Below are positions 36,727-44,468 of a DNA stretch of 64,000 nt, one piece after another; position 1 is the stretch's first letter, and each line of letters begins with the position of its first letter. Below the pieces are notes generated by a model. The model did no database searches. It was given only the letters and a program-made list of their open reading frames with translations, and was not told the DNA's origin. The position numbers were made by a program, and so were the translations under genes. This DNA comes from Dokdonella_A sp049583635. Its GTDB lineage: Bacteria > Pseudomonadota > Gammaproteobacteria > Xanthomonadales > Rhodanobacteraceae. The DNA lies in the NCBI GenBank assembly GCA_049583635.1, contig JBAUWF010000066.1, positions 1 to 64,000 on the forward strand, written 5' to 3'.

Positions 36727-37350
36727 CTACGAGATGTCGCAGAGCGAAGCGCCGTGGCGGTTCGCGATCAACGGCTCGATGCGGCGAAACGTCAGGTTGA
36801 TGCGCTCCCCGATGCGCGTTTTCGTTTTCGGCAGTGCGTGCTGATACAACCGTTGGGTCGCACCGGCCATTAGCAGCAGGCTGCCATGTGCCAGTTCGAT
36901 CGAAACGGCTGCGCGCCGTTTGCTGCGAGCGCGCAGACGCAAGCGCCGGGGCGCACCAAAACTCAGCGAAGCGATCAAGGGCTGCACGCCGAGTTCGGGT
37001 TCGTCGTCGGCGTGCCAGCCCATCGAATCACACCCGTCGCGATACAGATTGGCCAGAACACTGTTGAACCGTACACCTAGACGCGCGTTCAAATCATCGC
37101 GCAAACACGCAACTGCCGGCGTCCATGCGCGCGGTTCGAAGCGCGTTCCCGAATACCGATAGCTCGCGTCGGCATCGCCGATCCATGCCGACAGCCGTGG
37201 CGCCGTGACTTCCCGGCCGAACAATCGCAGGCGATGCTGCTCCCATTCAATTTCTCCCCGCAAGGCCGAGAACAGCGCATCCGCCTGCACCGGGTCGAAT
37301 GCGCGCTCCGCGTAACGAAGATCGGCGCCCGGCAGGTCGATTTTCAGCAC
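36727..37350 (-). CDS. alkB: AlkB-like 2-oxoglutarate/Fe(II) dioxygenase
   Basis: A 207-residue protein with a GTG start at 37348-37350. Iron ligands are His113 and Asp115 in GWHADDEPELG and His171 in RLYQHALPK; the 2-oxoglutarate/substrate arginines are in ERINLTFRR (Arg183, Arg189). The motif NLYRDGCDSMGWHADDEPELG minus its last residue is typical of the ALKBH2/3-like bacterial AlkB group, which removes methyl groups from N1-methyladenine and N3-methylcytosine in DNA or RNA (family knowledge). The GTG lies inside the last codons of the amidase gene, so translation is probably coupled to it. No Ada-type regulator is nearby. Confidence 0.9.
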   Translation of the reverse strand: MLKIDLPGADLRYAERAFDPVQADALFSALRGEIEWEQHRLRLFGREVTAPRLSAWIGDADASYRYSGTRFEPRAWTPAVACLRDDLNARLGVRFNSVLANLYRDGCDSMGWHADDEPELGVQPLIASLSFGAPRRLRLRARSKRRAAVSIELAHGSLLLMAGATQRLYQHALPKTKTRIGERINLTFRRIEPLIANRHGASLCDIS

Positions 37351-38759
37351 GTCATGCCTATCGGATATTCCACTGCGGCATCGAGCGTTGCCGCGCAGGC
37401 GCCGGCAAGTTCGAGCAGACGAAGATCGGATCCGGGCGCACCGACAAGTTGCAGGCCGATCGGAAAGCCATCCGGCAATGTGCCCATCGGCAGGCTTATC
37501 GCCGGGCAACCGGCCAGACTCGCGAAACTGGTCAGATCGGCATCGTTCGCGCGTTCGGGTTCGCTGAGGGGATACGGCCCGTGCGGTACAGTCGGACAGA
37601 CCAGCACGTCGATTCCCGCGAATAGCCGGCGAGCTTGCAAGCGTGCGGCATCGATCAGGCGATCGGCGCGCACGTAATCGAGCGTCGATTTATTGCGCGC
37701 ATATTCGAGCATTCGACGCAACCGCGGCGAAGGCGAAAATTTGTCGTCGTCCATCGCATCGGCGAGGTCGACCGCCACTTCGCTTTCCATGATGAGCAGC
37801 CCGGCTCGACGCATGCGCGCGAAATCGTAATCGGCAAAGTTGACGGTATGCGATTCGCCCAGTTCGTTGCCCAAGGACGCGACCGCGTTTGCGAATGCTT
37901 CGCGTACAGCCGGCTCGATCTCCAGTGCGCCAGCATCGATCAGCAAGCCGCTCTTCAAACGGCCCGGCTCCCAATCCGGCAACGCGAGCGGCACACGGCG
38001 GTGACGTGAACGAGGGTCCGCCGGATCCGGCACATCCAGCACCTGCAGCGCGATCGTCAAATCCTCGATCGAGCGCGTCAGGATACCGACACAATCGAGC
38101 CGGCGCGCACCGCGCGCGAGACCCACCGTCGATATCTCTCCAACGGTCGGCTTCAACGCATAAATGCCGCAATGGCTGGCCGGAATCCGCACCGAGCCAA
38201 GCGTGTCGCTGCCGAGTGCGAACGCACACAACCCCGCGGCGACGGCAACTGCCGATCCACCGGACGAGCCGCCGGCGGTAAAGCCCGCGCGAAATGGGTT
38301 ATGAGCCGGGCCAAGATGCGGACTCGCCGTCATCGTACCGAGTGCAGCTTCGTCGAGCGTGGTCTTGCCGAGCACGATTGCTCCGGCCGCGCGCAGCCGT
38401 GCCACGGCGCGCGCATCCACGCGCGCAACGTGCCCATACCGTCCTGGTAAACCGAACCCCGTCGGCAGACCGGCGACATCGAGATTGTCCTTGATCGCAA
38501 CGGGCAATCCATCCAGGCGTCCGACCACGCGGCCCTCGCGCCGGCGCGCGTCGCTCGCCCGGGCCGCCGCCAACGCGCCTTCATCGAGCATCATGTAGGC
38601 ATTCAGGCGTGCGTTGTCACGCGCAATCGCCCCCTGATACGCCGCGGTCAGATGCGCGCTGTCGATGCGTCCGGCAGCAAGCCAGTGCAGCAGGTGACAG
38701 GCACTGGCGCCGCGCAATTCCTTCTCGGTCGGTGTGTCTGCTAACGTGAGCGTCATCAT
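37344..38759 (-). CDS. Amidase (amidase-signature family)
   Basis: A 471-residue enzyme. The Ser-cis-Ser-Lys catalytic triad is visible: Lys90 in VAIKDNLDVAG, Ser165/166 in TAGGSSGGSAVAVAAG, and Ser189 in LGSDTLGSVRIPAS, where Leu replaces the first Gly of the usual GSDTGGS. The PxxxGHP-like downstream part includes KPTVGEISTVG and FASLAGCPAISLPMG. It is related to GatA and to allophanate/formamide-type amidases. GatA itself is usually in a gatCAB cluster, absent here, so this is more likely a catabolic or scavenging amidase. The stop overlaps the AlkB start. The divergent GntR regulator next to it may control this gene (inference). Confidence 0.87.
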   Translation of the reverse strand: MMTLTLADTPTEKELRGASACHLLHWLAAGRIDSAHLTAAYQGAIARDNARLNAYMMLDEGALAAARASDARRREGRVVGRLDGLPVAIKDNLDVAGLPTGFGLPGRYGHVARVDARAVARLRAAGAIVLGKTTLDEAALGTMTASPHLGPAHNPFRAGFTAGGSSGGSAVAVAAGLCAFALGSDTLGSVRIPASHCGIYALKPTVGEISTVGLARGARRLDCVGILTRSIEDLTIALQVLDVPDPADPRSRHRRVPLALPDWEPGRLKSGLLIDAGALEIEPAVREAFANAVASLGNELGESHTVNFADYDFARMRRAGLLIMESEVAVDLADAMDDDKFSPSPRLRRMLEYARNKSTLDYVRADRLIDAARLQARRLFAGIDVLVCPTVPHGPYPLSEPERANDADLTSFASLAGCPAISLPMGTLPDGFPIGLQLVGAPGSDLRLLELAGACAATLDAAVEYPIGMTC

Positions 38760-38770
38760 GTCTGCGCCGG

Positions 38771-39610
38771 ATGAGTCGAGCGATTATGCCGCAAGCACCC
38801 ACCGCAACCGACGCTGGCACCAGCGGCCGTTCGATCGATAACGCGAGCCGGCCACGATCGCGTTACCGTGAAGTGGCCGACAATCTGCGCGAGGAGATCC
38901 GGCGTGGTAAGCACCCGGTCGGGCGTTTTCTGCCAAGCGAAGCCGAACTCGGACTGCGTTTCGGCGCCAGCCGCTGGACCGTACGCGAAGCCTTGCGACT
39001 GCTCGATGACGCCGGCCTCATCACGCGTCGCCGTGGCGCCGGCAGCGTGGTGCGCAGTGCCGAAGCGCATGTCCATTTCGGACAGGCGCTGCATTCGATC
39101 GACGATCTGATGCAGTACACCGAGGAGAGCGATTTCCGCTTGCTGCATACCGACCGATTGAACGCCGATCAGCGCATCGCCGGCTGGCTGCAGACGCGGG
39201 TCGGCACCGAATGCATCCTGTTGCATGGCGTTCGCCACGGGCGGCGATCGCACCAGATCATCGCGTGCACCGACATCTATCGGCGCGCGAGCTGGCGCGG
39301 CCTGCCGTCCGGCTACGCGAGCCAGGAAGAAGCGGTCCGCGCACTGCTCGAAGAGCAGTTCCTGGCGCGTATCGGGCGCATCGAGCAGACTCTGTCGGCA
39401 CTGGCAATGCCGGTTGAGGCGGCGCACGAACTTGGCGTCGCCGCAGGCTCTCCGGCGCTGCGTGCCGTGCGTCGCTACTTCGACAACAGCGGTCGTCTGA
39501 TGCTGGTGGTGGTCGCGCTGCATGCCGGCGAGTGCTTCAGCTATTCGATGCATTACAAGCGCAGTGATATCAGGCAACCAGAACCCCGGATCGCCTCCGC
39601 CGATCCCTGA
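38771..39610 (+). CDS. GntR-family transcriptional regulator (HutC/UTRA type)
   Basis: A 279-residue regulator. After about 30 disordered residues the winged-helix domain reads YREVADNLREEIRRGKHPVG, PSEAELGLRFGASRWTVREA and LRLLDDAGLITRRRGAGSVV, a typical GntR HTH. The C-terminal half (about 115-270) fits the UTRA effector-binding fold (LLHGVRHGRRSHQIIACTDI, then EQTLSALAMPVEAAHEL and SPALRAVRRYF). HutC/UTRA regulators bind small metabolites, often amino-acid or sugar derivatives. The start is only 11 bases from the divergent amidase start; a second ATG at 38786 is an alternative and would leave more room for a promoter. Confidence 0.85.
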   Translation: MSRAIMPQAPTATDAGTSGRSIDNASRPRSRYREVADNLREEIRRGKHPVGRFLPSEAELGLRFGASRWTVREALRLLDDAGLITRRRGAGSVVRSAEAHVHFGQALHSIDDLMQYTEESDFRLLHTDRLNADQRIAGWLQTRVGTECILLHGVRHGRRSHQIIACTDIYRRASWRGLPSGYASQEEAVRALLEEQFLARIGRIEQTLSALAMPVEAAHELGVAAGSPALRAVRRYFDNSGRLMLVVVALHAGECFSYSMHYKRSDIRQPEPRIASADP

Positions 39611-39682
39611 CCGTTCGCGCGAATTGCCGCGCCGACAGCTAATCCGGACAATCAGACCCATGTACCCCGGCAGGAGCCATCA

Positions 39683-41332
39683 ATGAGCGAACGCGAAACC
39701 ATGCGCTACGACGTCGTAACGGTCGGCGCGGGTCCGGCCGGGCTCGCGTTCGCGATCCGCCTGAAACAGGTCAAGCCCGACCTCAACGTCTGCGTGATCG
39801 AAAAGGCATCGACGATCGGCGCGCAGATTCTTTCCGGCGCAGTGATCGAACCCGAACCGCTCAACGCGTTGCTTCCCGAATGGGGCGCAAATCCTCCACC
39901 GGTCTGCGTCGCGGCAACCACCGATGAATTCTGGTGGCTGCGCGACCATGCGCGCGCGATGAAACTGGCCACGCCGCCGCAGATGCACAATCACGGCAAT
40001 TTCATCGTCTCGCTCGGCGCGCTGTGCGCGTGGCTCGCGCCGCAGGCCGAGGCACTCGGCGTCGATGTGTTTCCGGGCTTTGCCGCGGTCGACGTGTTGT
40101 TCGATGACCACGACGCGGTGGCCGGCGTGCGTATCGGCGACATGGGCATCGCTCGCGATGGCTCACACAAGCCGGGCTACACCGAAGGCATCGACATCGC
40201 GGCGCCGATCACGGTACTGGCCGAAGGCTGCCGCGGGCATCTCACAAAAATACTGATCAAGAAATACCGACTCGACGCAGACAGCGATCCACAAACCTAC
40301 GGCATCGGCTTGAAGGAACTGTGGCAACTCCCGGAAGGCCGCGCCGAAGCGGGCAAGATCGTGCATACGATCGGCTGGCCGCTCGATCCGAAAACCTATG
40401 GTGGCAGTTTCCTGTATCACCTCGACGACAATCGCGTCGCAATCGGCCTGGTCGCCGGACTCGACTACGCCGACCCCGGGTTTTCCCCGTTTGAAGCATT
40501 CCAGCAGTTGAAACACCACCCCACGATCGAACCCCTGCTCGACGGCGGCAGTATCTTGTCAGCCGGCGCGCGCACGCTGATCGAAGGCGGCTACCAGTCG
40601 CTGCCGAAAGTCGAAATGCCCGGCGCGTTGCTGATCGGCGATACGGCGGGCCTTCTCAATGTGCCCAAAATCAAGGGCACGCATCAGGCGATCCGCTCGG
40701 GCATGCTGGCGGCGGAGCACATCGCCGAGACGGCAAAGGCCGAGGGTTTCGATGCAAGACTGCACGCCTCGCCGGTCGTCTCGGAGCTCAAGAAGGTGCG
40801 CAACATCCGGCCGGGCTTCCGTCGCGGTCTTTGGGTCGGCCTCGCCAATGCGGTCTGGGAAACCGCGACGGTCGGGCTGTCACCATGGACGCTGAAGAAT
40901 CATGCGGATTGGTCCTCGTTGCGCAAACTCGACGCGGCTGAAGTCGCGGCATTCGCAGGTCCAAAACGCGACGGCATCCCATCGGTCGCGCTCGAAGGCC
41001 ACGATTATGTCACCCGCAGCTTGCCGCCGCGCGATCGCGTCGCGAGTGTCTACTTCGCCGCCACCGAACACGACGAAGACCAGCCGGTGCATTTGCATGT
41101 CGCCGACACCGACATCTGCATCGGGCGCTGCGCCGAGGAATACGGCAACCCGTGCCAGCGTTTCTGTCCGGCCGCCGTGTACGAAATCATCGGCGAAGGT
41201 TCCGACAGGCGACTGCAGATCAACGCCGCCAACTGCGTGCATTGCAAGACCTGCGACATCAAGGATCCGTACCAGATCATCACCTGGGTGACGCCCGAAG
41301 GCGGCTCGGGACCGAATTACCAGAACCTCTGA
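39683..41332 (+). CDS. Electron transfer flavoprotein:ubiquinone oxidoreductase
   Basis: A 549-residue membrane-associated FAD and [4Fe-4S] enzyme that passes electrons from ETF to the quinone pool. The N-terminal FAD motif is VGAGPAGLAFAIRLKQ. Other family segments are GAQILSGAVIEPEPLNALLP, LAEGCRGHLTKILI, HTIGWPLDPKTYGGSFLYHL and GDTAGLLNVPKIKGTHQAIR. The C-terminal ferredoxin-like part has the cluster cysteines in NPCQRFCPAAVY and INAANCVHCKTCDIKDPYQ, ending in the family-typical EGGSGPNYQNL. Length is as in Xanthomonas and human ETF-QO. CAGGAG lies nine bases before the ATG. ETF alpha/beta genes are not in the window. Confidence 0.96.
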   Translation: MSERETMRYDVVTVGAGPAGLAFAIRLKQVKPDLNVCVIEKASTIGAQILSGAVIEPEPLNALLPEWGANPPPVCVAATTDEFWWLRDHARAMKLATPPQMHNHGNFIVSLGALCAWLAPQAEALGVDVFPGFAAVDVLFDDHDAVAGVRIGDMGIARDGSHKPGYTEGIDIAAPITVLAEGCRGHLTKILIKKYRLDADSDPQTYGIGLKELWQLPEGRAEAGKIVHTIGWPLDPKTYGGSFLYHLDDNRVAIGLVAGLDYADPGFSPFEAFQQLKHHPTIEPLLDGGSILSAGARTLIEGGYQSLPKVEMPGALLIGDTAGLLNVPKIKGTHQAIRSGMLAAEHIAETAKAEGFDARLHASPVVSELKKVRNIRPGFRRGLWVGLANAVWETATVGLSPWTLKNHADWSSLRKLDAAEVAAFAGPKRDGIPSVALEGHDYVTRSLPPRDRVASVYFAATEHDEDQPVHLHVADTDICIGRCAEEYGNPCQRFCPAAVYEIIGEGSDRRLQINAANCVHCKTCDIKDPYQIITWVTPEGGSGPNYQNL

Positions 41333-41446
41333 TTCGGGTATGGCGGATACAGGTGTGATGGGCTTGATCACCGCCCCGCTCAGGCGTCCGGATCGGACCA
41401 GCGTCATGCCAAGGGTAGTCTTTGACCAGAACGGGAGCACGTTGAC

Positions 41447-42436
41447 GTGAGTCGTTTCGCAGCGCGACGCTGGTTGAAAGTCATTCCGGGTGTGCAGAAA
41501 TTTGCCCAATCGGCACGAGGACAGGCATTGCGCCATCGATTGGCTTTGTACCTGGAGAATCGCAAGGGATTTACGTTTACGCAATTCTTGCGCCTGCCTT
41601 CACAGCTCGACGCCCTTAGCGGACCCGTCATGGATTTCGTCAATGCTGGCGAATTGCCGGAGCCCGTCCGCATCGTCGTCATAGGCTGTTCGAGCGGTGC
41701 GGAACCCTACACCATCGCATCGGTATTGCTCGAACGCAGGCCGGATATCGCATTCACGATAGACGCGTACGATGTCGACGCGGATGTCCTGACGATTGCA
41801 CGCGCCGCCAAATATCCTGCTGATCTGGTACTCGACAATCCGTTGGTCACTCGCTATTTCATCGCGAACACATTCGAGCAGGATGGCGATCAATGGACGG
41901 TGAAGCCGCAAGTCGCGCGGCATGTTCGATTTCATCTTGCCGACGCCACCGACGTCGATGTCCGGCGGCGCATTCCTGCGGCAGACATCGTCTTCGCGCA
42001 AAATGTGATGTGCAATCTTCAACGTCCCAAGGCAAGGCGCTTGTTTGAAAACGTCGCCGCGTTGCTCAAATCACGTTCCGCTCTGTTTCTCGCAGGTATG
42101 GATCTCGACATGCGTCAGCGTCGCACTCGGCTGCACTCCTTGGTCCCACTCACGTTTGCGCTTGAGCAAGTCCACGATGAGGCGCGGCTGGTTCTTGGCG
42201 AGCGCTATCCTTGGTACGCGGCGGGATTGGAGCCGTTTTCACCTCTTTGCCAAAATCCCGCTCGGCGCTATTCGACTATTTTCATACGCGGAGCCGGCGC
42301 CAATGACTTTCCGGCGCCCGCCGGACGCAAGGTTGCGGCGACCCGCGCCGGGCACGTGGGCCGGGACTCCACAAGGTCGACAGCTCGTACGCAAGCGCCA
42401 GCGTCCGGAAGACTTGCAGCCGACCCGGAACGTTGA
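41447..42436 (+). CDS. CheR-like SAM-dependent methyltransferase, orphan
   Basis: A 329-residue protein with a GTG start preceded by GGGAG at nine bases. The SAM-binding loop is VVIGCSSGAEPYTIASVLLE, the counterpart of the CheR motif (CSTGEEPYSIA). Further CheR-like parts are IDAYDVDADVLTIARAAKY, and DIVFAQNVMCNLQRPKARRL in the place of the NVLIYF motif, with Cys-Asn in place of Ile-Tyr. The N-terminal helical CheR domain is short and poorly conserved. The C-terminal 60 residues are basic and disordered. No chemotaxis gene is present nearby, so chemoreceptor methylation is doubtful. Local base use is somewhat less GC-rich than the neighbours, which may mean later acquisition. Confidence 0.75.
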   Translation: MSRFAARRWLKVIPGVQKFAQSARGQALRHRLALYLENRKGFTFTQFLRLPSQLDALSGPVMDFVNAGELPEPVRIVVIGCSSGAEPYTIASVLLERRPDIAFTIDAYDVDADVLTIARAAKYPADLVLDNPLVTRYFIANTFEQDGDQWTVKPQVARHVRFHLADATDVDVRRRIPAADIVFAQNVMCNLQRPKARRLFENVAALLKSRSALFLAGMDLDMRQRRTRLHSLVPLTFALEQVHDEARLVLGERYPWYAAGLEPFSPLCQNPARRYSTIFIRGAGANDFPAPAGRKVAATRAGHVGRDSTRSTARTQAPASGRLAADPER

Positions 42437-42569
42437 GAACGTGGGTGGCGCGTCGGCGTAGAATTTGCTCGCGCGAATCGTCCACGCGTGACCTTCGGGA
42501 CGGTCGAAGTCCACGGCGCGCGGCTATTGTCATGCTTGTCGCAACAGGCGCTCGCGGGGAATCCCGACC

Positions 42570-43343
42570 ATGACCTCATGCACGATTCGATCCAGCCTTT
42601 TGAACACGGCCGTCGTGCTGCTCACGCTCGCCGCAGCACCCACTTATGCGATGGATCGGTACGATGCGGCCGTCGCCCACCCTGGCCGCAGTGCCGGCGA
42701 CCTCAAACGCGACGCAATCGACCATCCCGCCGAATTGTTGCGTTTCGCCGGCATCGAGCCCGGCATGCAGGTTCTGGACTTCTTTGCGGCCGACGGCTAC
42801 TACAGCGAACTGTCGAGCTATCTCGTCGGCCCCGACGGTCATGTGGTGCTGCTCAACAACGCACCCTACGACGCATTCGCCAACAACGGCTGGCGCGCGC
42901 GCATCGGTCATGGCCGACTCGAGAACGTCGAGCACCGCACTGTCGATCCCGCACATATGGGCCTCGCACCCGGCTCGTTCGACGCCGTGCTCATGATCAA
43001 GGACTATCACGATCTTTACTGGGTGGCGCCAAAAGATGGCTGGCCGAAGATCGAGGTCGGCCCGGTGCTCGATCAACTCGCCGACGCACTCAAGCCGGGC
43101 GGCATCCTGCTGCTGGTGGATCATTCGGCCAAGCCGGGTACCGGAAACGCCGCTGCAGGAACCCTGCACCGCATTGACGAGACCTATGCCCGAAAGGATT
43201 TTCAGGCGCACGGTTTCGATTTCGTGCGCACGAGTGATTTGCTGCGCAACCCCGCCGACAAACGCGATCAGCTTTCTTACAAGCCACCCATGCTCGGCAA
43301 AACCGATCGTTTTGTGTTGCTGTTTCGCAAGCGCGCGTCCTGA
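42570..43343 (+). CDS. Exported methyltransferase-like protein
   Basis: A 257-residue protein with a signal peptide (MTSCTIRSSLLNTAVVLLTL, cleavage near TYA-MDR). The mature part looks like a class I methyltransferase: IEPGMQVLDFFAADGYYSEL for the SAM loop, VVLLNNAPYD for the acidic-strand region, and FDAVLMIKDYHDLYW plus LKPGGILLLVDHSA for later strands. Exported proteins of this fold are known in Xanthomonadales and others (recalled), though SAM is not normally available in the periplasm, so its substrate and even its activity are open. The next gene, an aldo/keto reductase, lies 140 bp downstream on the same strand. Confidence 0.82.
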   Translation: MTSCTIRSSLLNTAVVLLTLAAAPTYAMDRYDAAVAHPGRSAGDLKRDAIDHPAELLRFAGIEPGMQVLDFFAADGYYSELSSYLVGPDGHVVLLNNAPYDAFANNGWRARIGHGRLENVEHRTVDPAHMGLAPGSFDAVLMIKDYHDLYWVAPKDGWPKIEVGPVLDQLADALKPGGILLLVDHSAKPGTGNAAAGTLHRIDETYARKDFQAHGFDFVRTSDLLRNPADKRDQLSYKPPMLGKTDRFVLLFRKRAS

Positions 43344-43484
43344 CTGTCGGGATATCCGCAACGCGCCGACGCACAATGGCGGCACAAGCCGGTGCAGCTG
43401 CCGCCGTCTTGACGCATGTGCAAGGCAGCGGATGACCAACCCGAACACACCGCTTCGTATTGAATTCAGGCTCGGTGTGGCACG

Positions 43485-44465
43485 ATGAAAAGCCCTGCCC
43501 ATGGACGGAGTTTTCTCCTGCAAAAACGACAACTCGGAAATTCGAACCTCGAGGTTTCGCTGGTCGGGCTCGGCTGCAACAATTTCGGCGCGCGCATCGA
43601 TCTCGACGCCGCGCGCAAGGTCGTCGATGCGGCGCTCGATCACGGCATCACGCTGTTCGATACCGCCGACATCTATGGCAGCAAATGCGGCGCCTCGGAA
43701 TCCGTGCTTGGTCAGGCGCTTGGTGGACGGCGCTCGCAGATCGTGCTCGCGACCAAGTTCGGCAAACCGATGGACGACGCGGACAGTCAGCCACGCGGTA
43801 CGCGCAAATACATTGCTCAGGCCGCTGAAGCCAGCTTGCGACGACTGGGCACCGATTGGATCGATCTCTACCAGATGCACGAACCCGATGCGCATACGCC
43901 GATCGAGGAGACGCTGCGCGCACTCGACGATCTCGTGCAGAACGGCAAGGTACGCGTTATCGGATGTTCCAACTTCAGCGCGATGCAGGTCAAAGAGGCA
44001 CAGCAAACGGCGCGTGACACCGGGCTCACTGGCTTCATCTCGTGCCAGGACGAATACAGCTTGGTCGAGCGCGGAATCGAAAGCGACCGGTTGCCGGTAA
44101 TGAAAGCCGAAGGGCTTGGCTTGCTGCCGTATTTTCCGCTTGCTTCGGGACTCCTGACCGGAAAGTACCGGCGCAATGCCGAACTTCCGGAACAATCGCG
44201 TTTTGCGCACTGGAAGGGGCTCGGCGAACGTTACATGACCGAAGCCAACTGGAACATTGTCGATGCACTGCGGACGTTCGCCGTACGGCGCGATCACAGT
44301 CTGCTCGATCTCGCGATCTCCTGGCTCGCGGCGCAAGCGCCGGTCGCAAGTGTGATCGCCGGAGCAACCAAACCGGAACAAGTCGTACAGAATGCCGCCG
44401 CGGCCGAGTGGAAACTCGACGCAGACGAATTGGCGGAAATCGACCGGCTGACGACGCAGTCGTAG
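43485..44465 (+). CDS. Aldo/keto reductase
   Basis: A 326-residue NADPH-dependent oxidoreductase. The catalytic tetrad is Asp59 and Tyr64 in LFDTADIYGSK, Lys91 in LATKFGKP, and His132 in YQMHEPD. The substrate and cofactor parts follow with VIGCSNFSAMQVKEAQ, YFPLASGLLTGKYRR and the C-terminal NADPH site VIAGATKPEQVVQNA. It belongs to the broad YajO/PhdYeFe-like branch that reduces carbonyls; the natural substrate is unknown. The stop is three bases from the converging lhr stop. The N-terminal 13 residues lie before the first conserved strand, so a later start is possible but no better codon was found. Confidence 0.92.
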   Translation: MKSPAHGRSFLLQKRQLGNSNLEVSLVGLGCNNFGARIDLDAARKVVDAALDHGITLFDTADIYGSKCGASESVLGQALGGRRSQIVLATKFGKPMDDADSQPRGTRKYIAQAAEASLRRLGTDWIDLYQMHEPDAHTPIEETLRALDDLVQNGKVRVIGCSNFSAMQVKEAQQTARDTGLTGFISCQDEYSLVERGIESDRLPVMKAEGLGLLPYFPLASGLLTGKYRRNAELPEQSRFAHWKGLGERYMTEANWNIVDALRTFAVRRDHSLLDLAISWLAAQAPVASVIAGATKPEQVVQNAAAAEWKLDADELAEIDRLTTQS

Positions 44466-44468
44466 CGA

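Noticed and set aside
42576..44381. 601-codon minus-strand frame opposite the exported methyltransferase and aldo/keto reductase
   Set aside because: Both plus-strand genes have clear motifs and signals; this frame crosses them and has none.
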